Part shown: positions 6,118-12,497 of the stretch, piece after piece
Position numbering within the stretch: the first letter of the stretch is position 1
Layout: every line of letters begins with the position of its first letter
DNA from: Anaerolineales bacterium
GTDB lineage: Bacteria; Chloroflexota; Anaerolineae; B4-G1; DUEL01
Assembly: GCA_015662065.1 (NCBI GenBank)
Contig: DQUX01000305.1
Location: forward strand, 1-16,720
Direction of reading: 5' to 3'
Length of the DNA stretch: 16,720 bases
Made by a program: the position numbers and the translations under genes
The notes under the pieces: model-generated
Database searches by the model: none
Told to the model about the DNA's origin: nothing
The model's input: only the letters and a program-made list of their open reading frames with translations

Positions 6118-8256
6118 CTACGCCCGGGGCTTCTCCACCGGAGCCGTGGCGGGGGAGCCGATGACCTCTCCCTCTCTCCCATCTGGAGTGGGGGTAGGCT
6201 CCGGATAACGAATGCGGGGATGGAAGACCCCTTTCAGGGTGGAGATGAAGGATGCCCGCACGATGCTCAGCTCCTGCAGTGTGATAGGGCACTCGTCCAG
6301 TTGCCCATTGCGGAGGGTGCGATCGAACACCTCGCCTACCACCTGGGCCATTTCCTCCGGCGTGCTGGGACGGCGGGCCCGGACCACGGCCTCGCACCCA
6401 TCGGCCAGCATCACCAGGGCGGTCTCCTTGCTCTGCGGCTTAGGACCCTGGTGGTGAAAGTCCGCCTCGTTCACCAGCTCGGGGTCCCCGGCCAGCTCCA
6501 CCGCCCGCTCGTACTGGAAGCTGGCCCGGTTCGTGCCGTGATGCTCGGGGATGAACGCTCGCACCCGGGCCGGAAGCCGGTACCGGCGGGCCAGCTCCAG
6601 CCCATCCCGCACATGGCCGGTGATGATCTCCGTACTGGTGTAGGGGTCAAGTCGCCCGTGGGGATTGACCCCCTCCACTTGGTTTTCGATGAAGAAGTAG
6701 GGCCGGACGACCTTCCCAATGTCGTGGTAATACGCCCCGACGCGGGTGAGCAGCGGGTTCGCCCCGATCCGCTCCGCCGCCTGCTCGGCCAGGTTGGCGA
6801 CCATCAACGAGTGGTGGTATGTGCCCGGGGCCTCCCGCAGCAGCCGCTGCAGGAGCGGATGGTCGGGCCGGCTCAGTTCGATCAGGCGGAAGGTGGTGAT
6901 GATGTCGAAGAGCGGGCCGATGAGGAACAGCCCTCCCAACGCCAGGCTGGCGGAAAGCACTCCGTTGACGGCGGCGGCCAGCAGGTGGAGGGCGGTCTCC
7001 AACAAGTCCATCCGCTGCAACGGCAGACGGAAACCGGCCAGCACCACCACGTGGGCCAGGGCGACGAAAAGGGCTGCCCGGAAGAGCGTCCCGGGCCGGT
7101 CCACCCGGCGCAGCGCCAGGGTCGCTATCAGCCCCCCCACCGTGACATACGCGGCCAGCTCCAGAGAATTGTCGCCGATCAGGCCGGCCCCCGCTCCCAT
7201 CAGAACGCTGACGGCCACCCCTACCTGAGGGCCCAGCGTCGCCGTGACCAGCATGGCCAGAGCCGGGCCGGGAAAGAGATAACGCAGCACCGTCCGATCG
7301 GGGACCATGAGCCGCACCAGGAAGAGAAAAAGCGCCAGCAGGAGGCTCAGGAGGAGCAGTTTCCGGCCCTCTCGGAGCACATCCGCCTGAAAGCGGGCCA
7401 GGAACAGGCCCAAGAGGACGACCCCGGCTGCGGCCAACGCTCCCTGCCCGAGCACGTCGGTCCAGCGGGTGCGGGACTGCCGAAGCCCCAATTCCTCCAG
7501 TGCCTCCAGGTCCAGCGCGGTCACTCGCTCTCCCTCGCGGACGATGACCTCTCCCGCTTCGAGGGAGATCAGGACCGGGGAGACCTCCTCGCGGGCCCGA
7601 TCGCGCGCGGCCTGGGTGGCGGCTTCGTCGTAGAAGGAGTTAGGGGCGATCAGCCGCTGGGCCAGGGCTGCGGTGACCGCCGCCTCCTCCTCCGAGAGAT
7701 GCAGCCCCACCTGCGAACGTACTCCCTGCCGGGCCTCCTCGATGGCGTCCTCTCGGACCCCCTGTGCCATTGTCTCGGCGACGACGTCCCAGGTCTCCAG
7801 TTGCACCCGACCCCAGGACTCGTCGGGGAGGGCCAGCAGTCCATCCACGACGTCGATCGGCAGGTGAGGGTCGGCCAGCTCCGGGACCGCCAGGACCCAC
7901 GCCCGTCGCTGGGCGGGGGTGGCGAAGGAATCAGCGCGGACCGAGCTCAGGTAGTCCAGCACCTGTCGGGCCCGCTTCAGTTGCTCACGGGCCAGGTCGG
8001 CGTCGGGGGCGGTGTAGACCGGCTCGACCGCCTCCTCCGCCAGCCGCTGCTGATCGGCGGTGCGGATTGCGCTCTCGTAGGTGATGCGGCGCGGGGCGGG
8101 GATGTCACGCGGAGCGACGTCCCCCTTCTCCAGCACCAGTCGGCCCGAGGGGAAGAGGGGGAAGGCTAGCAGGAAGGTGGATAGGGCGATCAGCGCCAGC
8201 GCTGTCAGCGCCAGCCGGCTCCACATCCACCACGTCTCCCGGGAAGGGTTGCCCAT
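6118..8256 (-). CDS. pgpH: 7TM-HD membrane phosphohydrolase, PgpH/YqfF-like c-di-AMP phosphodiesterase
   Basis: Predicted membrane enzyme of 712 residues that hydrolyses cyclic-di-AMP, as characterised for Listeria PgpH. Architecture: an N-terminal membrane anchor (about 12-34), an extracytoplasmic 7TMR-HDED-type domain (about 45-265), a bundle of hydrophobic segments (about 270-455), and a cytoplasmic HD domain (about 475-650). The HD domain shows HHS at 481-483, HDIGK at 511-515, EHHGT at 571-575 and a late Asp at 619 (ADGCEA), the expected metal ligands. The C-terminal 25 residues are Pro-rich. Assignment is supported by context, since yqfF, ybeY and dgkA are adjacent in Firmicutes. It is 69 nt after yqeY, and a perfect 7-bp hairpin (8275-8291) lies just before its start. 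Substrate is inferred from homology. Confidence 0.9.
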   Translation of the reverse strand: MGNPSRETWWMWSRLALTALALIALSTFLLAFPLFPSGRLVLEKGDVAPRDIPAPRRITYESAIRTADQQRLAEEAVEPVYTAPDADLAREQLKRARQVLDYLSSVRADSFATPAQRRAWVLAVPELADPHLPIDVVDGLLALPDESWGRVQLETWDVVAETMAQGVREDAIEEARQGVRSQVGLHLSEEEAAVTAALAQRLIAPNSFYDEAATQAARDRAREEVSPVLISLEAGEVIVREGERVTALDLEALEELGLRQSRTRWTDVLGQGALAAAGVVLLGLFLARFQADVLREGRKLLLLSLLLALFLFLVRLMVPDRTVLRYLFPGPALAMLVTATLGPQVGVAVSVLMGAGAGLIGDNSLELAAYVTVGGLIATLALRRVDRPGTLFRAALFVALAHVVVLAGFRLPLQRMDLLETALHLLAAAVNGVLSASLALGGLFLIGPLFDIITTFRLIELSRPDHPLLQRLLREAPGTYHHSLMVANLAEQAAERIGANPLLTRVGAYYHDIGKVVRPYFFIENQVEGVNPHGRLDPYTSTEIITGHVRDGLELARRYRLPARVRAFIPEHHGTNRASFQYERAVELAGDPELVNEADFHHQGPKPQSKETALVMLADGCEAVVRARRPSTPEEMAQVVGEVFDRTLRNGQLDECPITLQELSIVRASFISTLKGVFHPRIRYPEPTPTPDGREGEVIGSPATAPVEKPRA

Positions 8257-8274
8257 CTCTCACTCAGCGCAGGA

Positions 8275-8291
8275 GCGACCCGGCGGGTCGC
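8275..8291. other. hairpin in the yqeY-pgpH intergenic region
   Basis: GCGACCC (8275-8281) and GGGTCGC (8285-8291) form a perfect 7-bp stem with a 3-nt loop, 18 nt upstream of the pgpH start codon on the minus strand. There is no downstream T-run, so it is not an intrinsic terminator. It could stabilise or process the mRNA between yqeY and pgpH. Confidence 0.55.
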
Positions 8292-8325
8292 CCCTGTTCA
8301 GGTTTTCCTCAAATTGCGTGGAGGG

Positions 8326-8772
8326 CTATCCAGACAGGAGTTCCCGCACGACCTCGTTCACCACCCGGCCGTCGGCCCGCCCCTTCATCCGAGGCATCAA
8401 CGCTCGCATCACCGCCCCCAGGTCCCTCGGGCTGGAAGCCCCGACCTGAGTGATGACCTCGCGGGCCTCGTCCGCGATCTCCTCGCGGCTCAACATTCGC
8501 GGCAGGTACCCCTCAAGGATCGCCAACTCCGCCTCCTCCTCGGCCAGCCGGTCCGGGCGGTCGGCCCCCTTAAGTTCATCGATCGTCTCCTTCCGCCGTC
8601 GGGCTTCCTTCTGAAGCACCGCGACCAGGGACGGTTCGTCCAGGTCGCCGCCCTGCTCCACCTCGGCCAGTTGGATGGCCGAGAGGCACAGGCGGATGAC
8701 CGCCTTGCGTCGCTCGTCGCGCGCACGCAAGGCATTCTTCAGGTCCTCCTGCAGTCTGGCTTTCAGGCCCAA
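8326..8772 (-). CDS. yqeY: GatB/YqeY domain protein
   Basis: Small cytoplasmic protein of 148 residues related to the C-terminal domain of the GatB amidotransferase subunit. It is thought to be tRNA-associated, and its exact role is unsettled. Start: a TTG at 8770-8772 with AAAGGGGAG 6 nt upstream gives the family N-terminus LGLKARLQEDLKNALRARDE and the standard length. An in-frame ATG at 8838 would add 22 residues of non-family sequence reaching into a palindromic repeat, and was rejected. The C-terminus ends GRADGRVVNEVVRELLSG, as in the family. rpsU-yqeY adjacency is conserved in Bacillus and other bacteria. The gap to rpsU is 161 nt and is largely filled by repeat sequence. Confidence 0.93.
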   Translation of the reverse strand: MGLKARLQEDLKNALRARDERRKAVIRLCLSAIQLAEVEQGGDLDEPSLVAVLQKEARRRKETIDELKGADRPDRLAEEEAELAILEGYLPRMLSREEIADEAREVITQVGASSPRDLGAVMRALMPRMKGRADGRVVNEVVRELLSG

Positions 8773-8821
8773 GGCTTTCTCCCCTTTACAGGACTTACGC
8801 CGTTCTGCCCATTCCCCCCAG

Positions 8822-8905
8822 GGAGGCACAGAGGGCACAGAGTTTCACGGAGTCTTTCAAGCCTCTCGTGTTTCTCCGTGTCCTCCGTATCTCCGTGGTG
8901 CTCCG
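8822..8905. repeat. ACACGGAG-type inverted repeat between rpsU and yqeY
   Basis: Left arm 8822-8852 (GGAGGCACAGAGG... CACGGAG) and right arm 8875-8905 (CTCCGTGTCCTCCG... GTGCTCC) are imperfect reverse complements with internal short direct repeats of the CACGGAG/CTCCGTG kind. There is no coding signal. Similar ACACGGAGA-rich palindromes recur in many bacterial genomes (recollection, not checked). Just beyond it lies CAGGACTTACGC (8789-8800), which may be a repeat end. Confidence 0.6.
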
Positions 8906-8933
8906 GGTGACATAAGTGTGTAACTTCTGCTCC

Positions 8934-9140
8934 TTATCGGTACCGTCGCATGCTCTTCAGCGTGGTCCGACGACTCTTCCGTAGCTTGGCCGCCCGCTTC
9001 CGCTTGCGAACGATGCTGGGCGGCTCGTAGAAGCGGCGCCGGCGGACCTCCGAGAGGATGCGATCGTTTTGGACCTTCTTGTTGAAGCGACGCAGCAGGG
9101 AGTCAAAGGACTCCCCATTCTCGGCAACCACTCGCGTCAC
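8934..9140 (-). CDS. rpsU: small ribosomal subunit protein bS21
   Basis: Basic 68-residue protein of the 30S subunit, near the 16S rRNA 3' end and the anti-Shine-Dalgarno region. Family features are ESFDSLLRRFNKKVQNDRILSEVRRRRFYEPPS, split here as ESFDSLLRRFNKKVQ then SEVRRRRFYEPPS, and a very basic C-terminal tail ending RRTTLKSMRRYR. The start is GTG at 9138-9140, preceded by GGGAGGGGGTGAG. A second in-frame GTG three codons later would give a shorter N-terminus and is less well placed. It is the first gene of the minus-strand operon running to greA, driven by the consensus promoter at 9187-9215. Confidence 0.95.
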   Translation of the reverse strand: MTRVVAENGESFDSLLRRFNKKVQNDRILSEVRRRRFYEPPSIVRKRKRAAKLRKSRRTTLKSMRRYR

Positions 9141-9186
9141 AGACTATCTCACCCCCTCCCTAACATAAGATACTTGTCGCGGGCAC

Positions 9187-9215
9187 ATTATAACCGTGGC
9201 GGGAGGGGTTGTCAA
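9187..9215 (-). promoter_or_regulatory. perfect-consensus sigma-70 promoter of the rpsU operon
   Basis: On the minus strand TTGACA (9215-9210) and TATAAT (9192-9187) are exact consensus hexamers with a 17-bp spacer. The predicted start near 9180 gives a leader of about 40 nt before the rpsU GTG. The strength fits a ribosomal-protein gene. Confidence 0.93.
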
Positions 9216-9279
9216 GGCCCGGCCGGTATGGTGATCGCCCACATCTCACCCCAGAGCAACAGAGAGCACAGATGGGTAA

Positions 9280-9936
9280 TCACCAAGCGGCCGGTGGTTC
9301 CCAGACGTGACAAATCTGGACGTCGCACTCCTGCAGCGCCTGGATCAGGGTGTCCCGATCCACTTGCTCGACCCGAAAGGCGATGATCCGATCCTCCGGT
9401 CGATCTCCCCAGAAGGTGCCCAGGGAGTGGATGTTCCCCCCTATCCCGGCGATGCAATCCACCACCTGGGCCAGGCTGCCTACCCGCTCGGGGATGATGA
9501 CGGTGACGCGCAGGCTGGGGTGACCTCCGCCCAGCCCTTCGACGAAGACCCGGAAGATGTCGGTGTCGCTGATGATGCCGACGAGCTTCCCCTCCTCCAC
9601 CACCGGCAGACAGCCGATGCGATGGTCGATCATCACCCGCGCCGCCTCCTCGACAGGCAGGTCCGGAGAGACGGTGATCACCTCTCTGGCCATCACCTGC
9701 TCCACCCTCATCCGGGAGAGGAGATAGTCTACCTCGAAGACGCTCAGCGAGAGGTCGGAGGTCGGGGAAGCGTACACCAGGCTTTTCTCCGTGGTGATCC
9801 CCACCAACCTCCCCTCCTCGTCCACCACGGGCAAGTGACGGAAAGGACGGCTGCGCAATAACTCCAGCGTTTCCTTCACACTCGTGTCCGGTGTGACGGT
9901 GATGGGATCCGGGCTCATACGATCGCGCACCAGCAT
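9280..9936 (-). CDS. two-CBS plus ACT domain regulatory protein (AcuB-like)
   Basis: A 218-residue soluble protein. CBS 1 is about residues 5-58 (MSPDPITVTPDTSVKE, then LPVVDEEGRLVGIT) and CBS 2 about 78-133 (VMAREVITVSPDLPVEE, then LPVVEEGKLVGIISDTDI). Together they form a Bateman module that usually binds adenosine nucleotides. Residues 142-212 form an ACT-like small-ligand domain (LRVTVIIPERVGSLAQVV). No catalytic domain is present, so it is probably a sensor or regulatory subunit with an unknown target. The start is the ATG at 9936, which has GGGGAGGTG 4 nt upstream; an earlier ATG at 9978 lies inside a heptamer array and was rejected. It follows the HIT gene in the same direction, with the repeat array between them. 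Confidence 0.85.
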   Translation of the reverse strand: MLVRDRMSPDPITVTPDTSVKETLELLRSRPFRHLPVVDEEGRLVGITTEKSLVYASPTSDLSLSVFEVDYLLSRMRVEQVMAREVITVSPDLPVEEAARVMIDHRIGCLPVVEEGKLVGIISDTDIFRVFVEGLGGGHPSLRVTVIIPERVGSLAQVVDCIAGIGGNIHSLGTFWGDRPEDRIIAFRVEQVDRDTLIQALQECDVQICHVWEPPAAW

Positions 9937-9949
9937 GGAACACCTCCCC

Positions 9950-9991
9950 AACCTAGAATGTGAAACGTCAAACGTCAAGCGTCAAACGTCA
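9950..9991 (-). repeat. heptanucleotide tandem array (TGACGTT)
   Basis: Read on the minus strand there are four TGACGTT-type copies (one is TGACGCT), then the diverged copies TCACATT and CTAGGTT, in strict 7-nt register. The first TGA of the array is the stop codon of the HIT gene. Each junction makes a TTGACG hexamer. One of these has a weak -10 (TAGGTT) 17 bp downstream, ahead of the CBS-ACT gene. Confidence 0.85.
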
Positions 9992-10330
9992 GCCCGGCGG
10001 CCAGCGGAAGGGGCGACCGCCCAGCAGGTGAAGGTGAAGGTGGAAGACGGACTGGCCCGCCAGAGGACCGCTGTTGACGACCAGCCGGTAGCCATCGCCG
10101 ATGTCCATCTCCTCCGCCAGACGACGGGCCACGATGAATAGCTTTCCCAACATCGGCTCGTCCCCCGGCCCCACCTCGGCCACGCCGGCGATGTGGCGGT
10201 TGGGAACGATGAGGAGGTGGACGGGGGCCTGAGGATGCAGGTCGTGAAAGGCGGTGACCTCATCATCCCGGTAGAGGATGCGGGCCGGAGCCTGCCCCTG
10301 GACGATGCGGCAAAAGATACAGTCGCTCAC
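9989..10330 (-). CDS. HIT-family nucleotide-binding hydrolase
   Basis: Histidine-triad protein of 113 residues, the usual size for the Hint branch, which hydrolyses purine nucleoside phosphoramidates and adenylated substrates. The triad is in VFHLHLHLLGG, with His97, His99 (the likely nucleophile) and His101. The N-terminal CIFCRI supplies two zinc-ligand cysteines typical of Hint proteins. NSGPLAGQSVFH is the standard lead-in to the triad. Start codon is GTG, overlapping the mtaB stop as GTGA (4 nt), so translation is coupled to mtaB. The stop codon lies in the first unit of the heptamer array. Natural substrate unknown. Confidence 0.93.
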   Translation of the reverse strand: MSDCIFCRIVQGQAPARILYRDDEVTAFHDLHPQAPVHLLIVPNRHIAGVAEVGPGDEPMLGKLFIVARRLAEEMDIGDGYRLVVNSGPLAGQSVFHLHLHLLGGRPFRWPPG

Positions 10331-11628
10331 CCCACCACCTCCCCCACCAGCAGCCCGTCGCGAGCCGCCAGCAACCGCGTACGGGTCGCCCGGTTGTGCA
10401 GGTCCGCCGAAGCGCGCGTGACGACCCGTAGGTAGTTATCGGTCAGCCCGTGCCAGAAACCATCGGCCCGGTGTCGCTCCCAGAGCACCTCCATCTCCCG
10501 CCCCACGAATCGCTGCCGGAAGTCCTCCGCCAACCGCGTGCCCAGCTTCCGCATCCGCCGGGCCCGCTCCCGGCGCACCTGGGGGTCCACCTGCCCCGAC
10601 ACCCTCGCCGCGGGGGTCCCGGGCCGGGGGGAGAAAGGGAAGACGTGAAGGCGGGCGAAGCCCAGCCGCTCGACAAAGGCCAGGCTCTCGGCAAAGGCCG
10701 CCTCATCCTCGCCGGGGAAACCGACCATCACATCGGTGGTGAGGGCCAGGTCGGGGACCGCGGCGCGGGCGGCCTCCGTCAGCCGCGCGTATCGCTCCGG
10801 GGTGATGGGACGTCCCATCCGCCGCAGTGTCCCGCCGCAGCCGGATTGGAGCGGCAGGTGGAGATGGCGGCAGAGACGGGCGTCGGCCCACAGCTTGAAG
10901 AACCCCTCATCCAGGTCCCACGGCTCCAGCGAGGAGAGCCGCAGCCGGGGCAGGTCGGTGCCGGAGAGGATCGCCTCTATCAGCCGCGCCAGTCCCTGCC
11001 CCATCCCTAGGTCCCGCCCGTAGGCCCCCAGGTTCACGCCGGTCAGTACCACCTCCCGACGACCCGCCGCAACCAGCGACTGCACCTCCGCCACGACCTC
11101 CTCCGGGGGCCGGCTGCGGGCCGGTCCGCGCAGGAGCCGGACGACGCAGTAGGTGCAGTGGTTGTCGCAGCCGTCTTGGACCTTGACGAGGGCTCGGGTG
11201 CGGGGGGTGGGGGGGCTTACCTCCCCCTCTCCCCCTCTCCGACAGGGAGAGGGGGAGGGGGTGAGGTCACCGGAGCGGCGTGAAGGGCGTTCTCCGGTCG
11301 CGATCTCCACTACCCACTCCTTCTCTTCATTGGGCACCACCCAGGCTACGCCGGGCAGCCGCGCCAGCCCGCCCGGCTTCAGCGTGGCCGCGCAGCCGAC
11401 GACGCCGATACGGGCGGCGGGATTGGCTCGATGGAGCGCCCGCAGCCGGTGGCGGGTCTTGCGCTCCGCCTCGGCGGTCACGGCACAGGTGTTGAGGATG
11501 CAAATGTCGGCCTCGGCGGGATCCTGCGTTGGGATATAGCCCACCGCGGCGAACCGGCGCGCCATCGCCTCGACCTCGCTCTGGTTGAGGCGACAGCCCA
11601 GGCTGTGGAGGTAGACACGACAGTCCAT
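10327..11628 (-). CDS. mtaB: tRNA t6A37 methylthiotransferase MtaB, with in-frame repeat insertion
   Basis: Radical-SAM enzyme that adds a methylthio group to N6-threonylcarbamoyladenosine 37 of ANN-decoding tRNAs. The 433-residue protein has the UPF0004 domain with cluster cysteines C12 (LGCRLNQ), C48 (LNTCAV) and C79 (VVGCAA), the radical-SAM CxxxCxxC at C154/C158/C161 (CDNHCTYC), and a C-terminal TRAM domain (about 372-433). The LHSLGCRLNQSE start and the VKVQDGCDNHCTYC site favour MtaB over MiaB or RimO. Residues about 119-142, between the two cluster domains, are encoded by a palindromic repeat (DLTPSPSPCRRGGEGEV), which is not family sequence. The ATG at 11628 directly abuts a half copy of another repeat and has no clear ribosome-binding site. 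Confidence 0.92.
   Translation of the reverse strand: MDCRVYLHSLGCRLNQSEVEAMARRFAAVGYIPTQDPAEADICILNTCAVTAEAERKTRHRLRALHRANPAARIGVVGCAATLKPGGLARLPGVAWVVPNEEKEWVVEIATGERPSRRSGDLTPSPSPCRRGGEGEVSPPTPRTRALVKVQDGCDNHCTYCVVRLLRGPARSRPPEEVVAEVQSLVAAGRREVVLTGVNLGAYGRDLGMGQGLARLIEAILSGTDLPRLRLSSLEPWDLDEGFFKLWADARLCRHLHLPLQSGCGGTLRRMGRPITPERYARLTEAARAAVPDLALTTDVMVGFPGEDEAAFAESLAFVERLGFARLHVFPFSPRPGTPAARVSGQVDPQVRRERARRMRKLGTRLAEDFRQRFVGREMEVLWERHRADGFWHGLTDNYLRVVTRASADLHNRATRTRLLAARDGLLVGEVVG
11221..11266. repeat. CCCTCTCC/GGAGAGGG palindrome inside mtaB
   Basis: CCCCCTCTCC (11231-11240) and GGAGAGGGGG (11246-11255) form a perfect 10-bp stem with a 5-nt loop, extended imperfectly by C- and G-rich flanks over 11221-11266. 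Read on the coding strand it gives the LTPSPSP...GGEGE peptide commonly seen when this widespread repeat class is translated. It lies in frame inside mtaB. Confidence 0.8.
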
Positions 11629-11669
11629 TTTCAGCCCAAGTCGGGGGGCACAGACCCCCTCAGAGCGTA
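11628..11669. repeat. half copy of the nested palindrome, against the mtaB start
   Basis: Matches the right half of the 89-bp unit (TTTTCAGCCCAAGTCGG through CAGAGCGTA) and contains the GGGGTC-type hairpin with loop variation (GGGGGGCACAGACCCCC). Its first T is the complement of the A of the mtaB ATG, so the repeat supplies the whole immediate leader of mtaB. Confidence 0.8.
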
Positions 11670-11704
11670 AGAATCACGAATCCCACGAATGGTCCGAACT
11701 TGAC

Positions 11705-11792
11705 GGCTCCAAGCGGGTCTGTGACCCGCGTCTCCGGCCAAAAGCCGCCGTTTTCAGCCAAAGTCGGGGGTCACAGACCCCCTCAGAGCGTA
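11705..11792. repeat. full copy of the nested palindrome
   Basis: An 88-bp copy diverged from the two at the left edge. Hairpin 1 has loop TGT (GCGGGTCTGTGACCCGC), so its core is the exact reverse complement of the hairpin 3 core, which shows the unit is an inverted repeat. Hairpin 3 is GGGGGTCACAGACCCCC. It is followed by GTAAGAATCACGAA, which also follows the half copy at 11628-11669. Confidence 0.85.
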
Positions 11793-11804
11793 AGAATCAC
11801 GAAG

Positions 11805-11846
11805 TTTTCAGCCGAAGTCGGGGGTCACAGACCCCCTCAGAGCGTA
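11805..11846. repeat. second half copy of the nested palindrome
   Basis: Right half only (TTTTCAGCCGAAGTCGG through CAGAGCGTA), with the GGGGGTC/GACCCCC hairpin at 11819-11835. It is followed by AATGTGACATT, the same flank as after copy 2 at 185. The stop codon of the first lipoprotein gene lies within this flank, so the element could act as a 3'-end hairpin for that transcript. Confidence 0.8.
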
Positions 11847-11855
11847 ATGTGACAT

Positions 11856-12467
11856 TTACGGCTCCGCCACGCTCAGGTTGTCGAAATGGACCTCTACCCC
11901 CCTCTCGTAGAAGCTCCCGGCATAGAGGCCGATGTCGCCACGGGCGAACTGGTCATCCTCCACCTGGGCCAGTTGCCGGCCGTTGACGATGAAGGTGAGG
12001 GTGCTCCCCTGGCAGACGACCTCCACCACGTTGGTGGCCTGTCCCCGATGGATGGCCTCAGAGGGGGTCCAATTGGCGCCCAGAAACTCCTGCCGGCCAT
12101 CCACGAACTTGCTCACGAGGAAGTAACCATCGCCGCTGATGGAGAAACGGTAGAAATTGCTGTGGTCCCGCATCCGCACCAGCACCCCGTACTCGTTGTC
12201 GTCGGGGCCGGCGACCTGGGTGGCCTCTACGGTGAGATGGAAGTCCCTCAGGTCCTGCCCGGCGACGGCCCAGGCCAGCTGGTTGGGCACGGCGATGTAG
12301 ACCCGTAGCACGCCGTCCTGGACCGCTACCTGGGCTGTGGCATCCGACTCCCCCTGCCAGGTGCCGGGGTTCGAGAAGTCATCACTCCAGGAGAGCCCCG
12401 TCCTCCCGCCGCAGGCGACCAGGACCGCCGCCAGCAGCACCGGCGCCCAGGTCTTGTTCTGATTCAT
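11856..12467 (-). CDS. LamG-like lipoprotein A
   Basis: A 203-residue predicted lipoprotein. The signal peptide is MNQNKTWAPVLLAAVLVACGG with lipobox LVAC, lipidated Cys19. The mature part is a single all-beta, concanavalin/LamG-like (DUF1080/laminin-G type) domain: DDFSNPGTWQG at the start, YGVLVRMRDHSNFYRFSISGDGYF in the middle (as YGVLVRMRDHSNFYRF), VNGRQLAQVEDD, and VHFDNLSV at the end. These domains usually bind carbohydrate or surface ligands. No catalytic residues can be assigned. The ribosome-binding site GAGGAGGAG precedes the ATG. It is a clear paralog of the upstream lipoprotein B, 30 nt away, sharing the promoter at 13185-13213. The stop codon lies in the flank of the palindromic repeats. 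Function unknown. Confidence 0.8.
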   Translation of the reverse strand: MNQNKTWAPVLLAAVLVACGGRTGLSWSDDFSNPGTWQGESDATAQVAVQDGVLRVYIAVPNQLAWAVAGQDLRDFHLTVEATQVAGPDDNEYGVLVRMRDHSNFYRFSISGDGYFLVSKFVDGRQEFLGANWTPSEAIHRGQATNVVEVVCQGSTLTFIVNGRQLAQVEDDQFARGDIGLYAGSFYERGVEVHFDNLSVAEP

Positions 12468-12497
12468 CGCTCCTCCTCGACCCCTCGGTCCGCTTGC

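Noticed and set aside
5374..8169. A 931-codon open frame on the plus strand
   Set aside because: It lies antisense to dgkA, ybeY and pgpH, all of which have clear family motifs. Its translation is rich in Q, H, G and R and has no domain. Long antisense frames are expected at this GC content.
8773..8838. Longer YqeY starting at 8838
   Set aside because: The extra 22 residues are not family sequence and reach into repeat DNA. The TTG at 8772 has a good Shine-Dalgarno and gives the standard length.
9230..9284. Hairpin at the end of the CBS-ACT gene as a terminator
   Set aside because: GGTGAT/ATCACC stems exist, but the loop is about 30 nt and there is no T-run on the minus strand.
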